A stretch of DNA of 64,000 nucleotides from Desulfamplus sp. (GTDB taxonomy: Bacteria; Desulfobacterota; Desulfobacteria; Desulfobacterales; Desulfobacteraceae), in NCBI GenBank assembly GCA_015232465.1, contig JADFZO010000005.1:1-64000 (forward strand), given 5' to 3'. Both the position numbers and the translations under genes were made by a program. This document shows positions 35,117-43,985 of the stretch, piece after piece. The notes below the pieces were generated by a model. That model did no database searches and had not been told where the DNA came from. It saw only the letters and a program-made list of their open reading frames with translations. The first letter of the stretch is position 1. Every line of letters begins with the position of its first letter.

Positions 35117-35155
35117 GTGTTAAGGGTGTGCAAAAAAGATGCACGCACTTAACAC
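35117..35155 (-). terminator. Hairpin between ssb and the COG0731 gene
   Basis: GTGTTAAGGGTGTGCA (35117-35132) and TGCACGCACTTAACAC (35140-35155) form a 16-bp stem with one mismatch and one G-U pair, around a short A-rich loop. It lies downstream of ssb on the minus strand and probably acts as a terminator or attenuator. No strong U-tract follows in that direction. Confidence 0.5.
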
Positions 35156-35176
35156 AATCACGAGATGTTGTTTGGT

Positions 35177-35704
35177 TTAAAATGGAATCTCATCGTCTGG
35201 TGGAATATTTGAAGGGGTATCGTTATTCGGCATCTGTTGTGTGTTTACACTTTTCTGTGGTGGTTGCTGCTGTTGAGGTGCTCCCCCTTGATTGGGTTGC
35301 TGCTGTTTTGGGGTGTAACCTCCTCCCCCTTGTTGAGATGGTTCTCCCCCCTGATTTGATCCAATGCTATCTTGTTTTGTTCCAAGAAAATGGACAACAT
35401 CTGCAACTATTTTTGTGATATAGTGAGTCTGCCCATCTTTTTCGTAAGAGCTTGTCTGAAGTCTGCCCTCAACATAAACCTGCCTACCTTTTGATAGATA
35501 CTTTGCACAATTTTCAGCAGTTTTCCCAAAGACTACAATTTTATGCCACTCGGTCTTCTCCTGTTTTTCACCTGTAGCCTTGTCAGACCATGAGTCTGTT
35601 GTGGCAACTGAGAAGTTGGCAAATGCAGTTCCTTGAGGTGAGTATCTAAGTTCTGGGTCAGCTCCAAGGTTACCAATAACCATAACTTTATTAAGACCAG
35701 CCAT
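35177..35704 (-). CDS. ssb: Single-stranded DNA-binding protein
   Basis: A 175-residue protein with an N-terminal OB fold (MAGLNKVMVIGNLGADPELRYSPQGTAFANFSVATTD, WHKIVVFGKTAENCAKYLSKG, VYVEGRLQT). A glycine/glutamine/proline-rich disordered linker follows, and the tail is DDEIPF, the acidic tip that recruits repair proteins. AAGGAG precedes the start. The plus-strand reading of the low-complexity linker gives a spurious frame. It is transcribed away from the catabolic island. Confidence 0.97.
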   Translation of the reverse strand: MAGLNKVMVIGNLGADPELRYSPQGTAFANFSVATTDSWSDKATGEKQEKTEWHKIVVFGKTAENCAKYLSKGRQVYVEGRLQTSSYEKDGQTHYITKIVADVVHFLGTKQDSIGSNQGGEPSQQGGGGYTPKQQQPNQGGAPQQQQPPQKSVNTQQMPNNDTPSNIPPDDEIPF

Positions 35705-35938
35705 TGATGATCTCCTTAAAAAAAATTAATATTTCAAAATTATTTTTTTAAAACATCTATAATTCACTCTTAAAAACCAAATAAAATCAACATATTAACT
35801 GAGTTAATGGTTGTTAAGTAGTTTTAAAAGTGATGTTAGCTTTTACCTTAATAATCAAGATGTGTCAAACCATAGAAGATAGATGGGTAAATTACTTGTT
35901 GCATTTAATCATAGCCAAAAATATAGGTTAAATTATAC

Positions 35939-35967
35939 TTGACATCAATTGAATCAGGGGGTAGGAT
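35939..35967 (+). promoter_or_regulatory. Probable sigma70 promoter of the 2-oxoacid oxidoreductase/CoA-transferase operon
   Basis: TTGACA at 35939-35944, a 17-base spacer, then TAGGAT at 35962-35967. The leader to ATG 36077 is about 100 bases. A perfect palindrome begins on the last base pair of the -10 box, which suggests repression. No sigma54 (GG-N10-GC) match is present in this 372-base gap. Confidence 0.55.
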
Positions 35968-35989
35968 TTGATTAAATATTTAATCAAAT
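35966..35989. promoter_or_regulatory. 24-bp perfect palindrome, candidate operator
   Basis: The half-site ATTTGATTAAAT at 35966-35977 is followed immediately by its exact complement. It overlaps the end of the -10 box and covers the expected transcription start, the classic location for a repressor. The binding protein is unknown. A partial third copy (TTTATCAAA) follows at about 35992-36000. Confidence 0.6.
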
Positions 35990-36076
35990 TTTTTATCAAA
36001 TACCCAAAAGGTTAAAATCAAAGTAAAAATTTAAGAAAAAATAACGCTTTAACACCCTAAATATCTGGAGATAAAA

Positions 36077-37216
36077 ATGGCATTATCATTTATGGAAGGA
36101 AATGAAGCAGTTGCAAGAGGTGCAATCGCTGCTGGTTGCACCTTTTTTGCTGGTTACCCAATCACACCAGCTACAACAATTTTTGCAAACATGCTCACCA
36201 TGCTCCCATCAAAGGGGGGAATTTGCATTCAAGGAGAAGATGAGATTGCATCTATGGGCTACTGCATTGGTGCATCAATGGCTGGCAAAAAGGTTCTGAC
36301 TGCAACGTCAGGTCCGGGAATTAGCCTTTATAGCGAGCAAATATCTTTTGCTATTGGCAGCGAAATTCCTATGGTTATTGTTGATGTGCAAAGACTTGGT
36401 CCATCTACTGGGTCAGCTACACGCGGGGCAGATGGTGATGTTCAGTTTTTAAGATGGTGCAACACAGGGGGCTTTCCAATGGTTGTGCTTGCCCCAAAAG
36501 ATGCCCTTGATTGCTACCTTTTGACTCTCCACGCATTTAACTTTTCAGAGATGTTAAGATGCCCTGTTTTTATTGCATCAAATAAAGAGATTGGCATGAC
36601 AAGAGAGAGCGTTGATCTTGACTCTGTAAAGCTGCCTCCCATCATTGAGAGAAAATATTTTCAATCCAACCAAAACAGCAACTATCTGCCATTTGAGGCA
36701 GCTCAAAACTCTGCCCCAGATTTTCTTCCAATTGGCGATAGAACCCTTGTTCGCCAAACATCTTCAACCCACGCCCCAGATGGATATATCACAATTGATC
36801 CAAATGTTATTGCCCAAACTCAAGAGAGGCTTATCAACAAGATTGAGAGTGCCCAAGATAAACTTACACTTTACGAGTCAAACCACAGAAAAGGGGCTGA
36901 TACCCTTGTAATAAGTTATGGGGTTACATCAAGAGCTGTAGAAGATGCCTGCTCAAAACTTGAAAAAAATGGGCACAGAATCTCAACACTTACGCTTAAG
37001 ACCCTATTTCCAGTTCCTCAAAAGCTAATTTGTGAAGAGTCAGCCCCATACAGACGTATTGTTGTAATTGAGATGAATATGGGTCAATACATTGATAACA
37101 TCGAGAGGGTATTTTTTAAAAATAAGATGCACGATAAAAAGATAGATTTTTATGGTCAGATGAATGGTGTGCTTATAACCCCTGCAAAAATTATGGAGGT
37201 GATTTCAAATGGATAG
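36077..37216 (+). CDS. korA: 2-oxoacid:ferredoxin oxidoreductase alpha subunit (2-oxoglutarate type)
   Basis: A 379-residue protein: N-terminal pyrimidine-binding domain (FMEGNEAVARGAIAAGCTFFAGYPITPATTIF, GEDEIASMGYCIGASMAGKKVLTATSGPGISLYSE, IPMVIVDVQRLGPSTGSATRGADGD), and domain II after ~270 (DTLVISYGVTSRAVEDAC). It resembles the alpha subunits of 2-oxoglutarate and branched-chain 2-oxoacid:ferredoxin oxidoreductases. With the next gene it would convert a 2-oxoacid to an acyl-CoA, CO2 and reduced ferredoxin. 2-Oxoglutarate to succinyl-CoA is the simplest assignment given the glutamate dehydrogenase in the island; 2-oxoadipate to glutaryl-CoA is an alternative. GGAG at 36067 supports the start, and the partner gene overlaps by 8 bases. 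Confidence 0.85.
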   Translation: MALSFMEGNEAVARGAIAAGCTFFAGYPITPATTIFANMLTMLPSKGGICIQGEDEIASMGYCIGASMAGKKVLTATSGPGISLYSEQISFAIGSEIPMVIVDVQRLGPSTGSATRGADGDVQFLRWCNTGGFPMVVLAPKDALDCYLLTLHAFNFSEMLRCPVFIASNKEIGMTRESVDLDSVKLPPIIERKYFQSNQNSNYLPFEAAQNSAPDFLPIGDRTLVRQTSSTHAPDGYITIDPNVIAQTQERLINKIESAQDKLTLYESNHRKGADTLVISYGVTSRAVEDACSKLEKNGHRISTLTLKTLFPVPQKLICEESAPYRRIVVIEMNMGQYIDNIERVFFKNKMHDKKIDFYGQMNGVLITPAKIMEVISNG

Positions 37217-38504
37217 CTTTCTTAACACCAAACGCCCGCCAGTCTTCTGTCCTGGCTGCACACATGAGAGGATCACAAAAGCTGTTGATAGTGCATTTGT
37301 AAAGATGGGGCTTTTACCTGAAAATACAGTTATTGTAAGTGATATTGGCTGTTCTGGTCTTTTTGACACATTTTTTAATGTTCATGCTCTTCATGGTCTT
37401 CATGGTCGTGCTCTAACCTATGCTGCTGGCATTAAATTATCAAACCCTGCTCTAAATGTTATTGTTACAATGGGAGATGGGGGGCTTGGAATAGGAGGTG
37501 CTCATCTTCTTGCAGCTTGCAGAAAAAATCTTGATCTTACATTGATTATTCTTAACAACTTTAACTTTGGCATGACTGGTGGTCAATACTCTGTAACTAC
37601 GCCATCTAACGCTGTTGTTGGCTCTGAGTTTTTAAATCAAGCTGAAATTCCAATTGATGTTTGTTCAGTTGCTAAAAGTGCTGGTGCAACTTGGATAACA
37701 AGATGCTCTGGGCATGATGCAGCTTTGAGCGATATTTTGTGTGAAGCTATAAACCATAAAGGATTTTCAGTTGTTGAGACCTTAGGAATGTGTACAGGTC
37801 GATACACTAAACGCAATCAGCTTACCCCAAAGGTGATTGATGAGATGGTTGAGCATCTTCCAGCTTACAGAGGTGTTGTAGAAGAAAATCAGCGTCCTGA
37901 ATATGGTGATCAGTATAGAAAACTTGCTTCAGATAAAAAAAATTTTCCTGAACTTTTTAAGGTTGAAAAAAAGTTTGATCTCAAAGATGTAAAACGTCAA
38001 GAGATTGTAATTCTTGGCAGTGCTGGCATGAGAATTGTAACGGCTGGTGATATGGTCTGCTATGCTGCAATTTCAGCAGGTCTTAATGCTTCAATGAAAA
38101 ACGATTACAATATTACAGTTCTTCGCGGGCAATCTGTAAGTGAGATTATTCTATCGCCTGAGAAGATAGGTTATGCTGGTATTGAGTCTCCAACTGTGGT
38201 TATTGCCATAAGTGATGAGGGTGTTCAAAGAAGAGCAAAACTTTTTGGAAAACTTAGCCCATCAACTTTAGTGCTAAAAGAGAAAAGCGTCCCTATTCCT
38301 GAAACATCTGCAAATGTTGTTGAGATTGACTTTAAAGAGTATCAGATTAAAAAGCAGGATTGGGCTTTGGCATCTTTGGGCTTTATTGCATCAAGAGGGG
38401 AGGGGATAACAATGGAGATGCTCGACTTTGCCCTAAAATCACGGTTTAAACCAGCAGTTTATGACTCGGCAGTTGAGATTGTTAATAAATTAGCAAAGGT
38501 ATAA
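37209..38504 (+). CDS. 2-oxoacid:ferredoxin oxidoreductase beta-gamma fusion
   Basis: A 431-residue protein. Residues ~1-250 are the thiamine-diphosphate beta subunit: FCPGCTHERI (Cys14, Cys17, cluster ligands), DIGCSGLFD, HGRALTYAAGIKLSNP, and the ThDP/Mg motif MGDGGLGIGG ... LIILNN followed by FGMTGGQYS. Residues ~258-431 are a gamma-type domain (IVILGSAGMRIVTAGDMVCYAAISAGLNASMKNDY, SEIILSPEKIGYAGIESPTVVIAIS). In most bacteria these are separate genes. No ferredoxin-type delta subunit is encoded nearby. A perfect GGAGGTGATT precedes ATG 37209. Confidence 0.86.
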   Translation: MDSFLNTKRPPVFCPGCTHERITKAVDSAFVKMGLLPENTVIVSDIGCSGLFDTFFNVHALHGLHGRALTYAAGIKLSNPALNVIVTMGDGGLGIGGAHLLAACRKNLDLTLIILNNFNFGMTGGQYSVTTPSNAVVGSEFLNQAEIPIDVCSVAKSAGATWITRCSGHDAALSDILCEAINHKGFSVVETLGMCTGRYTKRNQLTPKVIDEMVEHLPAYRGVVEENQRPEYGDQYRKLASDKKNFPELFKVEKKFDLKDVKRQEIVILGSAGMRIVTAGDMVCYAAISAGLNASMKNDYNITVLRGQSVSEIILSPEKIGYAGIESPTVVIAISDEGVQRRAKLFGKLSPSTLVLKEKSVPIPETSANVVEIDFKEYQIKKQDWALASLGFIASRGEGITMEMLDFALKSRFKPAVYDSAVEIVNKLAKV

Positions 38505-38512
38505 AAACCATT

Positions 38513-39490
38513 ATGAACTTAAAACAGAATAAAGAGACTGACCTTAAAAGTGTGATAAGCACCTACGTAACCTCTGGTTGCCACCTCTCAATCGGAGGAT
38601 TTACAATCAACAGAAACCCTATGGCTGCTGTGTATGAGATAATCAGGCAGAAGATACAAGGGCTTCATATCTACGCCCACTCAAACGGACAGGGGGTTGA
38701 TGAGCTTATTGGAGGAGGCTGCGTATCATCTATAGAGATAGCTTATGCTGGAAGTGGTAAATTTGCATCAACTTGTATTCGATTTAAAAAAGCGGTTCAA
38801 GAAAATTTTATAAAAATAGAGGATTACTCCAACTATCAAATGACTTTAAGATTTTTAGCTGGCTCAATGGGTGTCCCTTTTTTGCCTACACGCTCATCTT
38901 TAGGAAGCGATATTATAAAGATATGGGGATTTTCTCCTGAAATGAGAAAAGAGAATTCTAAATTTCCTAATGATAAACTAAAGGTTATGGATAATCCGTT
39001 TGATAACTGGTGCGACACTCAAAAGGTTGTTGTTGTTCCTGCTATTAACCCTGATGTTACTATTTTGCATGTTCAAGAGGCTGATCTGCGTGGTAACTGC
39101 CGTATTCAAGGCTTATCTTTTGCTGATGTTGAACAGGCAAAATCAGCTAAACATTTGATTATAACATGCGAAAAACTATACAAGGGTGATGAGCTAAAGA
39201 TAGATTCAGATCGCACGCAGATTCCCTTTATCCATGTTGATGCTGTGGTTCACGCCCCTTGGGGAGCATACCCAACAGCTTGCTATAACTACTATGATTA
39301 CGATCCACGCTATCTTAAAGATTATGCTACTGCTGCAAAAGATGATGGACTTTATAACGATTATCTTAAAAAGTTTGTCTATGATTTAAATGATCATAAT
39401 GCTCTTTTAAAAGTGGTTGGTGATGAGCGTCTTAACACCATTAAAGCTGATCCAAGAACTGGTTATGCTGCAAATTTAGATAGGCGATAG
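38513..39490 (+). CDS. gctA: Glutaconate-type CoA-transferase subunit A
   Basis: A 325-residue class I CoA-transferase alpha subunit. VTSGCHLSIGGFTINRNPMAAVYEIIRQ, the long LRFLAGSMGVPFLPTRSSLGSDI loop and IPFIHVDAVVHAPWGAYPTACYNYYDYD are characteristic of GctA rather than acetoacetate-type enzymes. With subunit B it transfers CoA between acetyl- or other acyl-CoA and a C5 dicarboxylate. No 2-hydroxyglutaryl-CoA dehydratase genes are present, so glutarate activation, feeding the glutaryl-CoA dehydrogenase of this island, is more likely than the hydroxyglutarate fermentation role (inference). It follows the oxidoreductase genes by 8 bases. Confidence 0.88.
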   Translation: MNLKQNKETDLKSVISTYVTSGCHLSIGGFTINRNPMAAVYEIIRQKIQGLHIYAHSNGQGVDELIGGGCVSSIEIAYAGSGKFASTCIRFKKAVQENFIKIEDYSNYQMTLRFLAGSMGVPFLPTRSSLGSDIIKIWGFSPEMRKENSKFPNDKLKVMDNPFDNWCDTQKVVVVPAINPDVTILHVQEADLRGNCRIQGLSFADVEQAKSAKHLIITCEKLYKGDELKIDSDRTQIPFIHVDAVVHAPWGAYPTACYNYYDYDPRYLKDYATAAKDDGLYNDYLKKFVYDLNDHNALLKVVGDERLNTIKADPRTGYAANLDRR

Positions 39491-39505
39491 GAGATTTTTA
39501 AATTT

Positions 39506-40267
39506 ATGGACTACACACTAAAAGAGATGATGGCAATTGTTGCAGCACGCGAGATACGAAATGAAGATATAGTATTTTGCGGAACAGGAATATCAATGCT
39601 TGCAGCAATGGCAGCTAAAAATATCAATGCCCCTGAAAGTGTTATATTTTTTGAGACTGGTGCTATTGACTCCCAGCTTGAGGAGTTGCCCCTTGCTGTG
39701 GGCGACTCAAGGGTGATGTATCGCACATCTGCAAATGGAGGGCTTTTAGACTCCTTTGCCACAATGCAAAATCCAATTACAGGAAAGCATGTTGTGGGCA
39801 TTTTAGGGGCTGCTCAGATCGATAAATTTGGAAATCTGAACTCAACTGTAATTGGGGATTATTACTCTCCAAAAACACGATTTTCAGGAAGTGGCGGAGG
39901 GTGCGATGTTGCCTCTTTTGTTCCACGATCAATTATTTTTATGCAGCATGAAAAACGAAAATTTGTGCAAAAACTCGACTACTTAACAAGTCCAGGATAC
40001 TTAAATGGTGGAAATAGCAGAAAAGAGGCAGGGCTTTTAGATGGCGGACCTGTTATGGTCATAACCAATTTAGGTGTAATGCGATTTGATGATACCACAA
40101 AAGAGATGTATCTATCAGGTGTCTATCCCGGGGTTACACCACAAAAGATTTTAGATAACATGGAGTTTAATGTTGATATATCGCGTGTAAAAGAGGAGAT
40201 TCCCCCATCAGAAGAGGAGTTACGACTTCTTAGAGATAAGTGCGATAATCAGCGTCTAATTCTTTAA
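39506..40267 (+). CDS. gctB: Glutaconate-type CoA-transferase subunit B
   Basis: A 253-residue beta subunit. It carries the probable catalytic glutamate in FFETGAIDS (Glu50), the residue that forms the CoA-thioester intermediate in the Acidaminococcus enzyme (Glu54 there). SGSGGGCDVASF provides the oxyanion/CoA loop, and LLDGGPVMVITNLGVM closes the fold. It is paired with subunit A 15 bases upstream. The sigma54 activator gene follows after 28 bases on the same strand, so pathway and regulator may be co-expressed. Confidence 0.9.
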   Translation: MDYTLKEMMAIVAAREIRNEDIVFCGTGISMLAAMAAKNINAPESVIFFETGAIDSQLEELPLAVGDSRVMYRTSANGGLLDSFATMQNPITGKHVVGILGAAQIDKFGNLNSTVIGDYYSPKTRFSGSGGGCDVASFVPRSIIFMQHEKRKFVQKLDYLTSPGYLNGGNSRKEAGLLDGGPVMVITNLGVMRFDDTTKEMYLSGVYPGVTPQKILDNMEFNVDISRVKEEIPPSEEELRLLRDKCDNQRLIL

Positions 40268-40295
40268 ATAGGCTGTTTGTTGTGAGGATTTCAAT

Positions 40296-42101
40296 ATGTT
40301 ATCAGAACTTGGGCTTTTATCGTTAAGCGATATTTCAGATAAAAATTTCAGCGGATTGGGCTGGAGAACATTTAGCAAAGCACTACTTAATGCTTCGCCA
40401 AATGGAATTGCGGTTCTTGATATTAATTTAAATGTGATACTCTCAAACAAACTTGCCCAAGATAGTTTGGAGCTTTTCCCTGGCTCCATGCTATCTCCTA
40501 CGCTGCCAGAGCTTGCTGATTGTGCGAAATCGCTTCTTAACACCAGAGAGCCGATTAAAGGGGTTGTTGTAAAGCGTAATAACTCAAGTTATTCGATAGT
40601 GCTAAACCCTATAATGCACGAAAATAGCCTACTTGGGATTTTGTGCATTATACAAGATGTTACTGATATAGAGACAGTTACAAGTAGCATGTATTCATTT
40701 AAAGAGCTATCAATAGAGCTTGATACCATAATTGAATCAAGTAATGATGGATTATGGATATGCGATGGAAACGGCACTGTTCTTCGCATCAACCCTGCAT
40801 CTGAACGGTTTACTGGTGTTAAATCTTCTGATGTTGTGGGTAGAAATATGCGTGATATAGTCAAAGAGGGGTTGGTTGATCAATCTGTTACTTTAGAGGT
40901 TTTAAAAACAGGAAAAAAGGCAAATCTTATCCAAAAGACACGAACTGGAAAAGAGCTTTTTCTTACTGGAAATCCTGTATTTGATCACAATGGCAAGCTA
41001 TTTAGAGTTGTTGTAAATGAGCGAGATATTACAGAGATAAATGAGCTTCAAAGGGAGTTAGATGAAAAAGCTGCTTTAAATGCCCAGTATCGACAAGACC
41101 TCTTAGAGATGCAGATTGAAGAGACCCGCTCTATGAAGATAATTGCCAAAACTCCTGAATTTATGCGGATTGTTCAGCAGGCAGTAAAACTTGGCAGTGT
41201 TGACTCTACAATCTTAATTCTTGGCGAATCTGGCACAGGAAAAGGGGTAATTGCAGATTTAATCCACAAATACTCAAGCAGAAGCAGCGAGCCGATGATT
41301 AAGTTAAATTGCGGATCAATCCCTGAATCTCTTGTTGAGAGTGAGCTTTTTGGATACGAAAAAGGTGCATTTACTGGAGCAAAAACATCAGGAAAACCTG
41401 GCAAATTTGAGATGGCTGATAAAGGAGTTATCTTTCTTGATGAGGTTGCAGAGCTTCCCCTTGCATCGCAAGTAAAGCTATTGCGATTTCTTGAAGATGG
41501 GACAATCACAAGGGTTGGGGGCACTACTCAAAAAAAGGTTGATGTTAGGATCATTGCTGCAACCAACCGCGATCTAAAACAGATGATGGAGAAAAAGCTA
41601 TTTAGAAGTGATCTATATTATCGCCTAAATGTCATACCAATTACCATGCCCCCTTTAAGAGAGCGTAAAGAGTGCATAATTACAATGCTTCACCATTTCA
41701 TGGAGCAATCTTGCATTCGATATAAAAAAACGATGGTTACACTATCAAGAGAGGCTTTAGATGCACTTTTATCCTACTTTTACCCAGGCAATGTAAGGGA
41801 GCTTATAAATATTTGTGAAAGGTTGGTTGTGCTCTCAAATGATGGGCATATCACCTTTGATGATTTGCCATCCTCTGTGCGGGCATCTGCTCAGGCTAAA
41901 GAGCAAAATATTGAAACTGGCTGCGATCTTACAAAAGAGGGAGAGGGTGGAAAACTTCGTGAAATTATGGAGAGAGTTGAGATGCGAATCCTTCAAAATG
42001 CGTTGCAAATACATGGAACTCAAACTCTTGTTGCCAATTTTTTGGGGCTTAACCAATCAACAGTTGGACGAAAACTAAAAAAATATAACCTGTTAAGATA
42101 A
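40296..42101 (+). CDS. Sigma54-dependent transcriptional activator with two PAS domains
   Basis: A 601-residue enhancer-binding protein. Two PAS-like sensor domains (~20-125 and ~145-255; the second has WICDGNGTVLRINPASERFTG) connect by a short coiled coil to an AAA+ domain with Walker A GESGTGKG (~310), GAFTGA (~357) for sigma54 contact, Walker B VIFLDEVAELP and the LYYRLNVIPI sensor region. The C-terminal helix-turn-helix (LVANFLGLNQSTVGRKLKKYNLL) is of the TyrR-like kind. Small-molecule sensing through PAS rather than phosphorylation is expected, since no receiver domain is present. It is the natural candidate to drive the two divergent sigma54 promoters at 45.4 and 45.7 kb. Confidence 0.92.
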   Translation: MLSELGLLSLSDISDKNFSGLGWRTFSKALLNASPNGIAVLDINLNVILSNKLAQDSLELFPGSMLSPTLPELADCAKSLLNTREPIKGVVVKRNNSSYSIVLNPIMHENSLLGILCIIQDVTDIETVTSSMYSFKELSIELDTIIESSNDGLWICDGNGTVLRINPASERFTGVKSSDVVGRNMRDIVKEGLVDQSVTLEVLKTGKKANLIQKTRTGKELFLTGNPVFDHNGKLFRVVVNERDITEINELQRELDEKAALNAQYRQDLLEMQIEETRSMKIIAKTPEFMRIVQQAVKLGSVDSTILILGESGTGKGVIADLIHKYSSRSSEPMIKLNCGSIPESLVESELFGYEKGAFTGAKTSGKPGKFEMADKGVIFLDEVAELPLASQVKLLRFLEDGTITRVGGTTQKKVDVRIIAATNRDLKQMMEKKLFRSDLYYRLNVIPITMPPLRERKECIITMLHHFMEQSCIRYKKTMVTLSREALDALLSYFYPGNVRELINICERLVVLSNDGHITFDDLPSSVRASAQAKEQNIETGCDLTKEGEGGKLREIMERVEMRILQNALQIHGTQTLVANFLGLNQSTVGRKLKKYNLLR

Positions 42102-42146
42102 TTAAAAAATTTGGCTCTTTGAAAATTTGTTATTTTTTATCTTTAC

Positions 42147-42186
42147 AATTTAAGAGACGCACAGTGGGGCGTGCGTCTCTTAAATT
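42147..42186. terminator. Perfect 16-bp hairpin between activator and aldehyde oxidoreductase genes
   Basis: AATTTAAGAGACGCAC (42147-42162) and its exact complement (42171-42186) surround the 8-base loop AGTGGGGC. It lies between convergent genes and is flanked by A/T-rich sequence, so it can terminate in both directions. Its core stem recurs at 56724 and 61211. Confidence 0.75.
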
Positions 42187-42202
42187 ATGGAGTATGAGGG
42201 TA

Positions 42203-43954
42203 TCAATTTTGAGGGATTCCCTCGTCGCTCCAGCCTCTTAGTTGGTAGTAATCTTTTACAAGATACTCTACCTGTTCACTTGTGATCTCTTTGCCATCTT
42301 CTAATTTTTCACTGATCAGACGTTTAGGCAGGCGATCGTCTTTAAATGTCAGACCCTCTCTTATGTTGAATCTTCGAGTGTTGTCTGTAACTCTTGCTGC
42401 AACTGCCTGAAGCTCCTCTTTTGATAAGCTCATGCCAGTTGTCATCTCAATAATTTTTCCAAGCTCCTCCCATGGGTAGAAGTCTCTGTAAAATCGGCAC
42501 AAAATAAGGGTATCAAACAGGGTGCATCTATCCTCAAAGTCAATGAAAAGCTCAGCTTTATTCTCAATCTGATCAGGATCAATAACTCCGCTTAACTCTG
42601 GCTTGTAAAATGTGCTCCTAAGATGGCAGGCTCCCCTTGGGCTAACAGAATAGGCAAGCCCCATACCTTTTAAAGCCCTTGGATCATAGCCAGCAGGCTC
42701 AAGACCCTTTACATGCACAGCCTGATCCTCCATGCCAAGCTCTGCACTTGCAGCCTTAATGCCATCAGCAATAAGTCCGCCAAGCCCCTCTCGTCTTGCT
42801 ATTTTGTAGAGCAGTTCTGCTACAAGTTTTGCATCGCCGTATTGAAGTTTATCAGCGATCTTTCCTTGAAGAGATGCCTCAATAGCAAGTGCAGATAGAT
42901 TGCCTGCACTCATGGTATCCATGCCAAGACGGTCGCAGATGTCGTTGAGCCACGTTATATCTTCAATTGAATCTATCATGCAAAGACCGCCAAACGAGTA
43001 GATGGTCTCATATTCAGGACCCTCAATTTTAAGCCCTTTGTGCTCGCCCTCTTTGACAGTTGAGAGTTTTCCGCACCCCATAAAGCAGCTTATACAAGAT
43101 TTTGGCACAACATTTAGCCTCTCGTTCATGCTCTGGGCATTTATCTTCTCCCAATGCCCGCATGTCCCTTTTGACCAGTATCTTGTGGGAAATCCACCTG
43201 CTTTATTAAGAACCCCAACCATGACTGGCGTGCCTTGTGTCTTGTAAATGTTTGTTGCTGGGTGATCTTTAAACTCCTTGAAAATTTCGTTTGCATAGTT
43301 TTTGATGCGATCTTCATCATAAAACTCTCTTTTTGCGTTGCCGTGAAAAACAAGAGCTTTGATCTTTTTAGAGCCAAGCACAGCACCCATTCCAGTACGT
43401 CCAGCTGATCTCCAGTAGTCGTTCTCTACAACTGCAAACTTTACCAAGTTTTCGCCAGCATGACCTATAACCATAGCTCCGCAACCCTTTACACCGCAAC
43501 GCTCTTTGACCTTATCTTCAGTCTGATATGTATCCATACCCCAAAGATCAGAGGCGTTATGAAACTTGACTCCAGTATCAGAAATCTCAAGCCATACAGG
43601 CTCTTTAGATGCACCTTTGATAACAATTATATCATAGCCTGTTCGACTCATTGGAACTGCAACTCTTCCGCCTGAATATGACTCTGCGTAAAAGCCAGTT
43701 AAGGGGGATTTGCTAAATATACCATAACGGCAGCTCCCGTAAATTTTGCTGTCAGTTACAGGACCAAGAGCTATGATAAAATGGTTCTCTGGCGATAATG
43801 GATCAACTTTTGGAGGGTTTTTCTCCAGCAGAAGATGGGTTGCAAGACCTTTACCGCCAAGATATGCTTTTAATGTTGTATCATCTATTGACTCAACAGA
43901 TGTTTCCTGCTTGGTAACATCAATAGTGATAAGTTTTTGGAAAAATCCTTTCAT
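42203..43954 (-). CDS. aor: Tungsten-type aldehyde:ferredoxin oxidoreductase
   Basis: A 583-residue enzyme that oxidises aldehydes to acids with ferredoxin, using a tungstopterin. The N-terminus (KLITIDVTKQETSVESI..LKAYLGGKGLATHLL) and YAESYSGGRVAVPMSRTGYD are family hallmarks. The [4Fe-4S] ligands are CISCFMGC (Cys287, Cys290, Cys294) and Cys486 in DTLILCRFY. It lies 31 bases downstream of a GabT-type aminotransferase, so its aldehyde is probably the semialdehyde made by that enzyme: glutarate semialdehyde from 5-aminovalerate or succinate semialdehyde from GABA (inference). Transcribed from a predicted sigma54 promoter. Confidence 0.9.
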   Translation of the reverse strand: MKGFFQKLITIDVTKQETSVESIDDTTLKAYLGGKGLATHLLLEKNPPKVDPLSPENHFIIALGPVTDSKIYGSCRYGIFSKSPLTGFYAESYSGGRVAVPMSRTGYDIIVIKGASKEPVWLEISDTGVKFHNASDLWGMDTYQTEDKVKERCGVKGCGAMVIGHAGENLVKFAVVENDYWRSAGRTGMGAVLGSKKIKALVFHGNAKREFYDEDRIKNYANEIFKEFKDHPATNIYKTQGTPVMVGVLNKAGGFPTRYWSKGTCGHWEKINAQSMNERLNVVPKSCISCFMGCGKLSTVKEGEHKGLKIEGPEYETIYSFGGLCMIDSIEDITWLNDICDRLGMDTMSAGNLSALAIEASLQGKIADKLQYGDAKLVAELLYKIARREGLGGLIADGIKAASAELGMEDQAVHVKGLEPAGYDPRALKGMGLAYSVSPRGACHLRSTFYKPELSGVIDPDQIENKAELFIDFEDRCTLFDTLILCRFYRDFYPWEELGKIIEMTTGMSLSKEELQAVAARVTDNTRRFNIREGLTFKDDRLPKRLISEKLEDGKEITSEQVEYLVKDYYQLRGWSDEGIPQN

Positions 43955-43985
43955 AATCTAATGCCTCTTTATCAAGGTATTGCAT

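Noticed and set aside
35128-35418. 96-codon plus-strand frame at ssb
   Set aside because: Generated by the reverse complement of the glutamine/glycine-rich SSB linker and the adjoining hairpin.
35884-35905. Sigma54-like TGGG...TTGTTGCAT ahead of the 2-oxoacid oxidoreductase genes
   Set aside because: The GG-to-GC spacing is 13-14 bases rather than 10, so sigma54 could not use it.
38513-40267. 2-hydroxyglutarate fermentation pathway of glutamate
   Set aside because: Glutaconate-type CoA-transferase is present, but there is no hgdABC dehydratase or 2-hydroxyglutarate dehydrogenase in the window, while a glutaryl-CoA dehydrogenase is. Glutarate activation fits better.
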